Assembly: GCA_037102815.1 (NCBI GenBank)
Contig: BTPP01000005.1
Coordinates: 1,488,001-1,552,000 of the forward strand
Length of the DNA stretch: 64,000 nt
From: Neurospora intermedia
Taxonomy: Eukaryota > Ascomycota > Sordariomycetes > Sordariales > Sordariaceae
Reading direction: 5' to 3'
Both the position numbers and the translations under genes were made by a program. How positions within the stretch are numbered: position 1 is the stretch's first letter; the number at the start of each line of letters is the position of its first letter. The notes below the pieces were generated by a model. It worked only from the letters and a program-made list of their open reading frames with translations. It searched no databases and was not told where the DNA came from. This document shows, piece by piece, positions 35,633 to 48,100 of the stretch.

Positions 35633-36235
35633 AGTGTGTACCGCAATGAACGGGACCCATGTGTCTATTCAGGTTGTTGCAGCATACGTTCGTTGTACCT
35701 GGGAATGGTAGCTATTTCAGGGCCGGTGTCATGAAAGCAAGTATATAAATTCAACACCAACAGATAACCCTAACCCTGTGGGGCTTTAATATCCCATTAT
35801 CAATGTTACCCGAAAGATAAAAAGAGTCAACATCCAACTACCTCTAGCCCAATGTAAGCATTATGAAGTGCGGGGTTGTATATCTGGTAACCTGCTGTGG
35901 TTTATGACTGACGCGATATGATAAGTAATTGGTGAACCGCAAATTGTATGGACATAATTCAATGGCTTGCTTGGATGTACCGGATCCATTGATTTGTCAG
36001 GCAGTGTTTCACGTCACCTGTCAGTGCATTCGTTATTCGAGCCTGCCTGAATTGACTTGACTTTATTCCCTTTCTTCCTTACAAACAACAACACGCGACT
36101 GCGGCAACTCGGCCGCTCGCTTATTTGTTCACAAACACAATCAACGGCCATCTTTTTGCACTCACTTTCTCCACCTGATAGCCTCTACTGTCGATATTTA
36201 CTGGGCTCTTAACGAGCCAAACCACTACTTCGGCA
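35633..36235. other. Intergenic region between rav1 and the OPT transporter
   Basis: About 600 bp without genes. It contains a 13-nt telomere-like stretch (35765-35777), listed separately. Confidence 0.5.
35765..35777 (-). repeat. Short telomere-like sequence (TAACCCTAACCCT)
   Basis: Two CCCTAA-phase units on the + strand, just downstream of rav1. This short a match may be chance or part of a promoter motif of the type bound by telobox proteins. Confidence 0.5.
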
Positions 36236-38889
36236 ATGGCGCAACGGTCGCGCACGGCGGGGACGACGGCGGACCCTCGCGACCCGCTACTGCCGCCTCC
36301 GTCCCCCGCTCCAGGTCCGGCTTCAGGTCCGGCCGCACCACCATCCACCTCCTCCGAGCCCACAGACACCAATACCGATCTCCCCCTCACGCCATCCTCC
36401 TCCTCTCCCTCCTCTTCTTCTTCTCCTTCTTCTTCGTCAGACTCCTCCCTCCACCCACACTCCCCACCCCGCCCTCTCATTGAAGGCGAATCCTTCACTG
36501 CCCGGGGCGTCCTCGTCGGCCTGGGCGTCGGCCTCATCATCTGTTTCTCCAACATGTACTTTGGCTTACAGACGGGCTGGGTCAGCATCATGAGCATGCC
36601 GGCCTCCTTGATGGGGTTTGGCGTCTTTCGGCTTTTGACGCAACGTCTCAAGTTCCCGTTTAGTCCGGTGGAGAACGTGCTGGTGCAGACGGTGGCCGGG
36701 TCGATGGCCATCATGCCGCTGGGCTGCGGGTTTGTCGGGGTGATACCGGCGATGCAGTTCTTGCTGAGGGACGACGAAGGCGGGGGCCCAGGACTGGATT
36801 TGGGATTGGGGAAACTGGTGGTGTGGGGGTTGGGATTGTGCTATTTTGGCGTGGTGTTTGGGGTCCCCCTCAGGAGGCAGGTGATTATTCGCGAGCAACT
36901 CAAGTTCCCAAGTGGGTTCAGTACGGCCGTGTTGATATCGGTGTTGCATGGCAAGACGAGGCAGAGGGCGAGCAGCGAGAGCGAGAGGCATGAGGATCCG
37001 GCGACTTTTGCGAGTCTGGCGGCACAGGAGGAGTCGGGCAGTGCTGTTGTTGTCTCGGGGTTGGGTGACAACAACGGCAACAATCACAACAACGTGGAGG
37101 GAGAGGAGGGAGGAGAAGCTCCGGCGGAACCTCACTCGGCTTCTTGGAAACGGAATCTCAACCTTTTGCTGGTCTGCTTCCTTGTCTCAGGCATCTTTAC
37201 TTTGTCGACGTATTTCATCCCGGCGCTCAGGTCGATTCCCATCTTTGGCAGTTATCTGGCCACGACGTGGTTGTGGACGCTGAATCCCAGCTTGGCATAT
37301 GTCGGGCAGGGCATCATCATGGGTCCCGCCACGACGCTGCACATGCTTTTGGGGGCGGTGATCGGATGGGGCGTACTCTCGCCGCTGGCGAAGAATCGGG
37401 GCTGGGCGCCGGGCGATGTGGATGACTGGGAGAAGGGAAGTAAAGGGTGGATTGTGTGGGTGAGCTTGGCCATCATGCTGGCTGATTCCGTCGTCAGTTT
37501 GGGGTGGCTGGCTGGGCGGTCGGTGGTGAGAGTTCAGGGTGTGAGGAAAGCGGTTGGATGGGTATTGGTTCAGGGACGGGGCATTGTTCAAAAAATGAAG
37601 GAAACTTTGGGCTGGGCCGATAAGACGATGAGACCGGTGGCGAGATCAGGCTATAGGGCCATCAACACCAATGATGCGGCGAGGGGAGGATTGACGAGAC
37701 CAAGACTGGGGAGACGACTCTCCGATATCAGCGAGGCTTCGAACTCCGAAGATGACGAGGATGCGTACACCCACCTCAACAGCGGGTTGAGACAACGACA
37801 CTCTTCAGGGTTGAACCGCATTCAGGAGGATCTCGGAGAGGAAAAGGAGGAGGAATTTGACGACGCTCCGCCTGACCAGCAAGTCGGCGACAAGACCGTC
37901 GCCGTCGGGCTGGTGCTTTCAATCATCTTCTGCATCGGCTGCATCCACTTAGTGTTTGGCAACCTCGTCCCTCTCTACGCTACTGTCACGGCCGTGTTCA
38001 TGGCTCTGGTGTTGAGCATCATGGGCGTCCGCGCGTTGGGCGAGACTGATTTAAACCCGGTGTCAGGCATCAGCAAGTTGGCACAGCTATTCTTTGCCTT
38101 CATCATCCCCCAGTCCAACAAGAACAGCGTGTTGATCAATCTAGTTGCTGGAGCTGTGTCTGAAGCTGTGCGTATACACCTTTGTCCCTGCTTTTTTTTT
38201 TCTTCCCCTTTCTGATGACTAACAAATACCCGACAGGGCGCCCTCCAAGCCGGCGACCTAATGCAAGACCTCAAAACGGGCCACCTCCTCGGTGCCGCCC
38301 CCAAGGCCCAATTCTACGGACAAGTGATCGGCGCCACCGTTGGTGCCATTGTCAGCGCCTTCATCTACAAGCTCTACACGGTCGTTTACACCATCCCGGG
38401 TCCCCTCTTCCAGGTTCCTACGGGATATGTGTGGATCTTTACCGCTCGTTTAGTCACTGGCGAAGGGTTGCCACCCATGGCTAAGGAATGGGCTATCGGC
38501 TCTGCTGCGCTGTTTGCCGTCACCACTGCTGCGAGAATTATCATTGTTGACAAGGTTGGTGCTGATAAAGGAAAGAGGTGGCAGGCATTGATCCCGGGCG
38601 GGATTGCGGTGGCAGTGGGTATGTATAATGTGCCCAGTTTTACGATTGCTAGGACGATTGGGGGGTTGCTTGGGTGGTGGTGGAAGGGGGTGATGGGGTG
38701 GCAGGATACGCCTTTGATTGTTTTGGCTTCGGTAAGTTTTTCTTCCTTGCTCTCTCGCTTTGGTGCCAGCATGAGGTAGCTTGCTAACATATTTTGCTCA
38801 TCTTTTCTTTCCAGGGCTTCATTCTCGGCGAAGGTTTCCTGAGTATCGTCAACTTGATCATGCAGAGTGCTGGTGTTCCTCATCTTTAA
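36236..38889 (+). CDS. Oligopeptide transporter (OPT) family membrane protein
   Basis: An 833-residue multi-span transporter in three exons (36236-38167, 38237-38731, 38815-38889). The protein starts with a Pro/Ser-rich cytosolic tail of about 80 residues. Then comes the family's first membrane region with SFTARGVLVGLGVGLIICFSNMYFGLQTGW and PFSPVENVLVQTVAGSMA, features of the YSL-like half of the OPT superfamily. A central hydrophilic loop with many Glu and Asp (near 490-545) separates the halves; the later part has NPVSGISKLAQLFF, GALQAGDLMQDLKTGH and a final segment ending SAGVPHL. The transported substrate (peptides, metal chelates or other) cannot be told from sequence. The start is the first ATG, in good context. 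Confidence 0.9.
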
Positions 38890-39237
38890 GTTGCTGGGAG
38901 GGAGATAAGGTTGATTTTGGTCATTAGCATTAGGTTCGCGGAAATGGGGAGAAAAAAGTATTATGGTATGATGGTCTTTATAGCTTGCGCGGGGCGTCGG
39001 TACGTTCGGTTTCCTCGTTGTCGTTGGCAAAGCGTATTAGCATGACAATTTGCTGTCCTTGTTGCGTTTGATCCGTAGTTGACTGGCCGTTAAGGCACCG
39101 CATATACCCCTTGTGATGGTATTTAATTGTATCGAAGTTTTTTTGTATTTGACAATCACTTCTATGCAATGTTTCATATATCTCTCTGGTCTCCTTACAC
39201 CAATGTACAATCTCTCCTTTGCTTCCTTCCCCCCTTT

Positions 39238-39238
<1 letters not shown>

Positions 39239-39272
<34 letters not shown>
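39239..39272 (+). repeat. Poly-C tract, 34 nt
   Basis: The longest homopolymer in the window, embedded in a pyrimidine-only stretch from about 39220 to 39300. Confidence 0.97.
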
Positions 39273-39548
39273 TTTCTCCCTTACTCTCCCTTACTCTCCC
39301 TCTCAGAAAAGCCAAAAACCACCACCCGTGCATGCCTTCTCTATAGCCACTAAGACAAGACCACAGCACGTTTATGCTCTTTCTCCATTTCGCTATCGCG
39401 CTCTCCCCTCCTCTCTCTTTCTTGTGGATGTTATGTGCGGTCGTGGGTGGTACTAAGTAAGACAAAGAAGAACACACAAAAAAAAAAAAGAAAAAAAGAA
39501 AAACATGTCCATGGATGCAAATGTGTAGTATGTGATGTGATGTGCGTA

Positions 39549-39588
<40 letters not shown>

Positions 39589-39602
39589 TATGTGTGTGTG
39601 TG
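39549..39602 (+). repeat. GT microsatellite
   Basis: About 25 nearly perfect GT units with interspersed TATG. Confidence 0.95.
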
Positions 39603-39944
39603 TTTCTCGAGGCGAAAAGAGAGAAAAAGAAAAGAGCAAACCAATAAACAATTCAATATGAATCCCTTATGCCACCGTCCTTATGTTCCTACCTTCCCCT
39701 AACCCCAACCAGCTCCCACTCGCTTTTGCTACTTTATTCCACACCCAAGCAAGATGGCAGGACCAAAACCAAGAAAAACATAATTATTACCAGCATCTTT
39801 CTGTCCCTTCCCCGCGCTAGACCACCACAAACCACAACGCAAAATTACAACTTATACAGTTACTACAAGTTTCTTGACACAGTTCAGGCCATACAAAAAG
39901 TGCCGTATATGCTGCCTCTAGTGCGGTCTGCCTGGTCTGATGAT

Positions 39945-42900
39945 CTATGGAACCCTGAAATCCGGAGTGGGCGGTCCAAGCATGCTGGCCACTTGCTTCC
40001 TGATTAGCCCTCTTACCCGGCCCTGTTCAGGTCGGGGAACCCCTTGTATTGCCCTTGGTTCCTTCATCAAAGTGGGATCCAGCCTGGCCGGCACACGCGT
40101 GACGATGGATCTGTAGTTGTCTCCGTCGTTAAACTTGGTCGACGAGGGAACCGGTACCGAGGCGGTCCGCCAGATATGGTCCGTCGTGTCGTTCAGGTAC
40201 CCCGGATTCTTATTCTGTCTGGCTGCACTCGCGCTGCTCGGCCCAAAAGCGGAGACGCCGTGGGAGGCGCGGATGGTGGAGAGACGGGACAACCCTTGGG
40301 AAAAGACGGGACGACCGCGGGCCTTCTTGGCCAGGATGACTTCATCAAATAGTCGAATGGCGGGGTCGGACGGCGGTATTCTCTCGCGTTCGTGAACAAA
40401 TTCGTTGAACGCTACAAATTGCTTAGTTTGTGTGACTTGCGCAAGATAAAAGAAAAAAAAAAAGAAAAAAAGGAGGGGGAAATGAGCCAGAACATACCTT
40501 GAGTATCCCTCAGCATGGTCGCATAATCCTGTTGATCGTAGGGCAGACTCCTGATGAACCCATCCATATCAAAGGCATAATGCTGACCATTAGCCTTCTG
40601 TTCCTTGGTAGGTCGTCCAAGGTGCTTTCTATAAGTGTAAAGCAAGCTTGCCATACAACGGACAAATGCGGCCCTAACGCGATCCGGATGGAAAGCTGCC
40701 GGGCAAACCAACGAGGCAAACCCAAGACAATGGTTATGGGCAAGACAGTTGCAGCCACTGCACTTGTAGAGGCCGTTGCCCTCCGACCGATCATCGCAAA
40801 TAGTGCAGATGGAGTCTTGTTCGCTAGGAGTCCAGTTGAAGCAGTGACCCTCAACCCAGACTGTGTTTTCCGTGTTCTTGACAGGCTGAACCATCATGTT
40901 GGGCATGATGGTAGACGCGGCAATAGTTGACTGCGCGTACGTTGAGGGGGCATACGCGCCAAAAGAGGATTGCGAATCAATCGAGATGGACGATATCGAG
41001 AGGTTCTGAGCGTGCCCGATCAAGAAAGGCAGACTGGGCCTGTGAAGTGGTGGGTGAGGTGGTCCATTCTTATCCATCCCAAAAGACGAACTACGTCTGG
41101 ACTTTTCATCGAAGTGTCCCGAGCGCTTTTCTCTCAAGGTTGTCGAAACAGCGAAACCAGAGTCACTGCGCGACACGGGTGTGGTGGGCGCGGGGGGGAA
41201 GTGCATCGAGACAGGCGATACAGACGAGGGCGGGCTCCCTTTTCCTGACTTTGAGGTTGTGGGACGGCCATGCCCGGAGTCTGGTCTCGCCTGCGAGAAC
41301 GCGTTGAACAGGGGAGTGCGCATACTGTTTGGCGGATCTGGTTCGGCAAACGTGGATGAGTTCTGTGTCACCCATTTGCCCAGAGTGCTCGCCTTTGCTG
41401 ACGGGTTGAAAAGCGCCTCGTTTTCTGCGGAGAACGCATCATAGGGGAAAGCCTCGATCGCATAAGGGGGCGGGCCGGTTGCCACACCGTACCTCAGCTT
41501 GTGAGGAGCTGCGATTTGTAGCAGAGACATGAGCTTCCGCCTGTGTTGGCGCGGGAGCGGGACGGCCTGTGCCGTGGCATCGATGATGTCTTTGTCAAGA
41601 TCCACAAGCACATAGTCGTCGTCGGGTAGTTGGATATTCTCGTACCGCCGCTCAATGCCAACAATGTAGGGACACGGGGCCTCGAGGGCTGAGATCAGCC
41701 GGGCGGGTAACACAGGGATAAAGATGCTGGCCCATTTCAGGGGGTACAGCAGATTCGCCAAGGCGTGACAGGCGAGGTGCAACATGCCTGTGTGGGAGGA
41801 TAGGAAGATGATTCGAGATTCGGACATGGCATACTCGAACAAGAGCACAATGTTCTCCAGCGACAAGCATCTAAACAGGGCATAGATGTCGATGTTGCGC
41901 GATCCTGGCAATTCATTGGCAGCCTCCTTGCGGGCATAAAGCCGCAATTCGCGTACGCCCAGCTCAACTTGGGTGAGCGAGCTGAGGGGGCTAAATGCCT
42001 CGGTGCACAGGTTAACAACGTATCGTTCCAGCGGCTGCCACCGCCCGATCTTGGGAGAGCTCGGAGGAACCCTCAAGATGGCACCGTCCGTCATGGGTAC
42101 GGTGACAGCTCGGAGCCATTCTTTCCAAAATGTCATTTTGGATGGATCCCTGCCAAGGATTCCGTAAGCCCTCGGCACCCAAAGGCCGGTTTCGCCAGCC
42201 GTGAGGCCGTCAATCTTGGACGCCGCTCCGTGCCTGAGCGGCCTCAGCATCTCCGTCATCAAGCTGATTTTCTCCTCGACCGAGCTGATCTGCTCATCCA
42301 GCGACTCCCTAGCAGCAGATCCCGAAGGAATCGACGGCAGCTCTGACAGCAACTGCGACAAATGAGCACGCTCCGCTGCCAAACGAATGCCCAAACTTGC
42401 GGCCAACTCGCGCTCCTCATTGCTCATATGCCTCTGCCGCCATTGTTCGCATCTCTTTTCGACCTTGTCCGCCGTCTCGGCGTCCAGCGCGGTCCAAACG
42501 ATTATACAGATTCCATAAATCTTGGAGTTGTCATCCGAGGTCATGGTAAAGCCGTGCCATGTCGAGCGGGGGCGATCGTCCGAGGAAACGATCTGGATGT
42601 CGTTGGGGAAGGCAAACATGGGCACGTAGTCCGGGAATCGGCCTCTCCTGGACAATTCGTCCACGGTGGCATCGCGCGAAGGGTACCTGTCCAGTAAGAC
42701 CGGCTCGAACCGCCTCTTGAGCGGGTGCATGTCGGGATCTGCGTTCAGGGGTTCCGGGGGCGGAATGACCGAGTTGTAGTTGCTCAGGCGTTTTGTTGTC
42801 CGGATGGAGGCTGGGGGCAAGGGTGGGTGAGTATAGGCCCGATACGGGTTGGGGATCACACGGGGGGTTGATTCGGTGGGCTTAGTACCTGCTCTGGGAG

Positions 42901-43711
42901 TCATGGGCTGCTTCCTTGCACTGCTCATGTCCCTAAAACTAATTTTGCGGCGGATGCTTCCACGGATGCTCTTAAGGGGACTCTTTCGGCCGCTCTGGTC
43001 GTCGTCCACTCTCAGTTTCTCGGTTCTAGGGTTCACCATGGGTGGCCTCGATTGGAGCTTAGCGCCAGCGCTGAAGGTAAGATCGTCAAGGAAGTTTTCC
43101 CTCTCAGCGGCGAACTTGAGGAGGGCCTTGTCGAAGTCGAGGTCGGAGAGAAAGCCGTCTTGGATCGGGATCTGGCCGAGGGCATCGAACATGGGTATCT
43201 GGTTAGGATTCGGAGACGCGGCGGGCGAAGTTTTGTTGTTTCCATTGGTGCCATTGACACCATGAGCACCAGCACCGTTAGTGTTGTTGGTATTTGTGGC
43301 ATTTCCGCTGGAGGCGTTGTTGGAGTTACCGTTGCCGGTACCGTTTCCCAAGTTGGGGAGGGGGAGGGGTCGGATAGTCGCGCTGCTTCTGTTACTTCTG
43401 GTGTTACCTTCGATGTCATTATCACTTGACAGCGACGGGTTATAAGAGAGCTTGGAGAGTGCCGACAAGCGGTTCCCCGAGTTCTGGCGCGAATGGCGGG
43501 GATGGCCGCCGGCGCGTGGAGAGGAAATGCCCGACGCGTCACCTAGCTCATCCTCTCCTTCGGTTTCTCCCTCTCCATCTTCGATAATGGTGTCTTCTAG
43601 CGTGTCCAGCGAGGCGCCGAGGCTCTCTTCCTGTCTGTCGTCATCATAGGTGATGTTCTCTATGCCGGCGATCCAGAAGTAGTCGGCGAGGGGCGTAGAC
43701 GAGTTATCCAT
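39945..43711 (-). CDS. DENN-domain protein with C1-like zinc finger, probable Rab exchange factor
   Basis: A 1,226-residue protein in two exons (43711-40498, 40411-39945). After a disordered N-terminus with Asn/Gly-rich repeats comes a tripartite DENN region: PMFAFPNDIQIVSSDDRPRSTWHGFTMTSDDNSKIYGICIIVW (upstream DENN), the core with LSLENIVLLFEYAMSESRIIFLSSHTGMLHLACHALANLLYPLKWASIFIPVLP, and the downstream part with YILVDLDKD. The C-terminal third has a Cys/His cluster (HCFNWTPSEQDSICTIC...CSGCNCLAHNHC) like a C1 or PHD-type zinc finger, followed by a helical end. DENN proteins are guanine-exchange factors for Rabs; which Rab it serves is not visible. The intron splits a codon (DTQ-A) and both exons stay in frame. 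Confidence 0.88.
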
Positions 43712-45082
43712 GACATATCAATCTCACCGGCGAACCGAGCTGTGATGTCCCCCTCTTTAGTGTCTGGTGTGTTCCTCTCCGTCCTCCAAAAATCGGTGAC
43801 TATTTTGCCGAGACGCGGTCGTGAAGTGCCCCTCCAGGGTCGATTCGTCGGGGTAGTGGGTAGCCGCGGGTGGTTTTTTTTTTTTGTCACGGTCTGTGTG
43901 TATCGCGCTTGGTGTTCGCCCGTGGGCTTTCGTCTCTCAGATGGGATCAGACGGGGTGCTTGGATGGAAAACGGGGGGTGCGCGCTGGAAGGAAACTCAG
44001 ATAGGAAAACTGTATGGGTGAATGCAGAACAATCGTGGGCAACAAGAGAGTAAATGACAGTATGGCTAGGTCAACAGAGGCCCCGCTCGGTCTTTTGGGA
44101 GTCTCGTGGGATGAGGTCGAGGAAGAGGGAGAAGCAGTGACTGCAGTCAGTGCCGATACCAAGGTGACGGCGGCAGATGTAGTCGGTTGTTGTGTGCAGG
44201 TCGGGGTGCAGGCGAGTTGCAGCTGGAGTGCAGTAGCGGGTGGGTTGATGCTGCTCTGGGACTGTAAGGCCGTGGTAGCGGACAGATAACGAACACGTCC
44301 AGGCCTACTGCAAGTGTTCAAGGTCCAGTCCCGTCGTGTCAGAGGGCGGATGGTGATGGGTGGGTGGTGTTTCAGAGAGTCAAGCAGGAGGATGAACTGC
44401 TTGGGATAACGGACGGGAGGACGGAAGTGGTGCCGTGTATTGTGGTAGGTTCGTAGCCCAGCGGATGGGATTTGGATGCGAAGAGGGACTGGACTGTGGA
44501 AGGGCAACACGGGGCGGGCAAGCAGCGTGCTTGTGGTCGGGGATGGATTCAATTGACGGGGTAGGTAGAGTAGACCTGAGTACGGGACGGGGTCGGGGAA
44601 CGGGTCTCCTCCAAGGGAAGTCCAGGGGTGCGCTAATAGTGTGGACCGGGGCCGCTGACTCGGGCAGTTTCTGGGTGGTCGGTCGATTTTGGGACCTCTT
44701 TGGGGTTTAGTTGCGATGTACTGCAGCGCCAGGGGGCTGTCAGGTCTTTTTGTCCGCTACTCTACAGATAGATATTCAGCACCTACACTACTGCCAAAAG
44801 CGAAGCGATTGCGATGGCCCTCGACCTGACTTTTCTCGGACGGGCGGGCGGGCTGCCAGACGCGAGAGGAAAAAAGGGCGCTATGGGTTTGCAAAATGGA
44901 AGGTGGAGGAAACTAGGGAAACAAATGCGCCGATCCGTTCAGCCCGATCATATCACTCTTGTTCAAAGGGCCAAGACGGCGATAATGAGCGAGAGAGAGA
45001 GAGAGAGACTGGTAGTCAGGGATGAAAGGGAAAACTAAGGTAGGTAGGTAGGTAAGTAGCTTCCTTGTAGGAAAGGAATGGG

Positions 45083-45107
45083 CACACACACACACACACA
45101 CACACGG
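45083..45107 (+). repeat. CA microsatellite
   Basis: Twelve and a half perfect CA units. Confidence 0.95.
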
Positions 45108-48100
45108 CTTTCGGATGGGTACAGGTATGCGCAATTGGCGACATACCTCATAGAGGACGATGGACGATGGATGGTTGCTGGATAGGTAGAAACAGAGCAG
45201 AAAGAATTGGGTTGTGGACTCCAGATCGAAGGGCACCTATCCAATGTGGAGGACGAGTGACCAAAAAAAGTTCATGATAACGAGGGAGGGAGCGGCGTCC
45301 AGGTTCCCCCATCAACAAGGAACCTGGAATACATGCCCGCACAATCATATGTAATCTCTATCTACACTACACTACTCTATGGCTGGACATGTGTACATCT
45401 ATGTCTACTAGTATACCTACACTACACTATTTACCCTGCCTCTCTGTACCTCTGAGTACCTCTACACTAAAGATAATGAGGGAGGGACCCTCTTGTCCAG
45501 TCCCGCAACCCACCAAATAGAAAAAGAAAAAAAGAAAGAAAAAAAGAACCCTCGCTCAACTGGACTCCAACGTGAAGCCTTCGTGTCGGTGTTAACCTGT
45601 GGCTTTGTTTTCTGCTTTTGTCAATCGCTCATGCTTGCAACACCAGAGCTTCCCTTTTGGACAGGGGCCCGTTGAGAAGGTGCAGGAGGCGTGACAAGGG
45701 TGGTGGTGCCCCTGCATCGCTAGCCCGTCTTTAACGGGCACCTAATAACGTAAGGTCGACGGCGCTTTTCTCAAGAGACAGCGGCGGGTGGGCAAGTCCC
45801 CGCCGCCGCGGCGCATGTGCACCGGTCGCCGGGCCCTGACTGGATGAGAGATTCAGGCACTACTGTACCATGCGTGTACCTCATTCAGGTACGGCTACCT
45901 TAGGTTGTTCACGATACTATGTACCTACTATCTCCCGAAGGCTGCCGTCCCCGCTCATTCATCGTTCAGGTCCGGGTCGGGCTGTTATCTCCATGGGAGG
46001 TGCCATTCCAATCCAACACGGCGGGCTTCCATAGATTACCACCGACACATCAGAAATTGCAACAAGACTGCGCCGACACGCAAACATGCGAAACCACCCC
46101 TGGAACCTGGAAGACCCGACGGAGAAGACCTCTACCTACACTAGCTTTGCGACATGTCTGGGCGGATCTATCTGGGGGCCTTCCCTTGCCCCGTGCGAGT
46201 CCGTGGAGCAAACCCTTTGATGTGCCTGACACGGGTTACGCTACGCTACACTATTCAGGGCACAAATATCCAAATGGCGCTAGGTGAAATTGGGTTGTAC
46301 GCTACTTTTAGCCCGTGAGCCGATTACCCCCTGTCTCGTACCTAAGGTGGTAGCTTTAAAAGAGACCCATTCTGAACCCCCGACTCCCGCCGCCGCCGCC
46401 GCCGCCGTCGTCACCTTCTTCCAAAGCCCAGACGTCAGACTGACTACTATTTTAAGAGAAAGCACAGGCACTCAAAGTGTAGCAAACGGTAATTTCCACA
46501 CAGACATTGGCATTAGAGACATTCTCCTCTCTCGGCCCGCTCCTGACGGATGACGGACGACCTGGCTGCTATCTACACAGACCACACTAGCTAGAAAACA
46601 AGAGGACGAGTAGTGTACAGCGAGCGTCAGGGTCCTCCGCTTTACGAATCATGATCAACCACGGGCAAAACAAGCAATAAGCTTGTCGATCGCTGCAGGT
46701 CCGAGAACAGGTAACTTGAGACTGTCTGGTTGCGTAGATGAGCATGGCAACCGAACTCGGCGAGGATAAACGAGGGGAGCTTGTCGATCGATCAGTCGCT
46801 TCAGTTGTTGTCCCATCTTCCATCTCCGGCTCATGGAGTTGTCCATCAGTCATCTCTTTCGTTGCTCCTGCCTTTGTTGGAGAAAATAGATGGATCAGAG
46901 GAAGGTGCCCGCATGCCACCTCCCTACCTAGAGGTAGGAACCGACGGCTCGACACTGCGCTGCAGCTGAGGTTGGCTGGTCCTGAGAAGGAAGCAAGAGG
47001 ACTGAGTCCAGATACGGAATCTCCGTTCCTGGGCCCTGGTTCCATCAGGCCCGAATCGTGCCTCAAAGCGTGCCTGAATCGGGCGATGGCAGGTGGAATG
47101 GATGCCATATTTGATTACAGTTCACCACTCACGCAGGTGACAATGTCGTGCCTGTGCTGTGCCTGCCTCATGGCGACATCTTCTTTCCTTGACGACTACC
47201 TCTTCCATACTACACTACGCGACAGGCGCCACCACCCTCCACCCTCCAGATATGTAGTCTGGTAGTGTACCTCTACTGCACCACCAAATGATGATGATCC
47301 GTCTCCACATCTGAGCACGCGTCGATACCTACTGCCGTGCAAGGTAGGACCAAAGGGCCAAAGAACCCGATTTCTGACCGCAACCGAGTGTCCCAACTCT
47401 GTCCGCCACATGGCGCCCAGAATGACGCCCGAACCTGTCGTGCCTCTCTGCAAGTCACGTCGCTTTCGAATGCCCATGGCCACTCGATGGGTTCAACACC
47501 ACAGAAATGTAACCCCCCAGAAGTTTTGGAGGGATGATGCCTCATCGAGACAAAGCCTGGAACGGCCACCGCCCCAACGCCGCTTCCTCGTCGGTCTCGA
47601 GAATTCGGAACCTCAAATACTTAGTCGCAAATTATCGACGAGAGGCTTTCTCTCCTCCGAAAATGGATCGGACGGATCCATCCTCTGTTGATGTTCTCCG
47701 CCATCTCCAAATGAACGACCCTCAACCTGCCCCCCCTCTTCCCCCCTTTCCTGTTCCTTTTAGGAAAGGCTTGGCCGCCAGCCGGTCATGAGAGAGTGAG
47801 TCCCTTGAGAGGCAGTCAGGGGTTGTCCTGTTTGGTGGGTAACCAGACCCAGAGCAGGACCAGTCATGATGCAGGGGCTCGATTGAGCCTCTCTCTCTGT
47901 CCGTCTCTTTATCTGGCCGGTCAACCTTCTTGTGTTCCGATTGCTGACAGGATGATATCTCTCTCGTCCATACAACACACAACCTGGCATCGAACAATTA
48001 TTACCCACACCAGCAGCAAGCCAAGTGTGCATGATAAACCAGCCATGTACTGTATGGGATTTCATGGTACATGATCGCGGCCCAACAGCATCAGTTCGTT

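Larger units (their letters stand above)
38890..39944. other. Intergenic region between convergent OPT and DENN genes, repeat-rich
   Basis: About 1 kb dominated by simple sequence: a 34-nt poly-C tract, an A-rich stretch near 39478-39505 and a GT microsatellite. The ORFs seen here are translations of these repeats. Confidence 0.6.

Noticed and set aside
39435-39656. ORFs of 60-200 codons on both strands over the GT and A-rich repeats
   Set aside because: Translations of microsatellites (alternating Val/Cys or His/Thr).
43947-44552. 201-codon minus-strand ORF upstream of the DENN gene
   Set aside because: Thr/Ser/Pro-rich with no family resemblance, most simply a leader or chance ORF.
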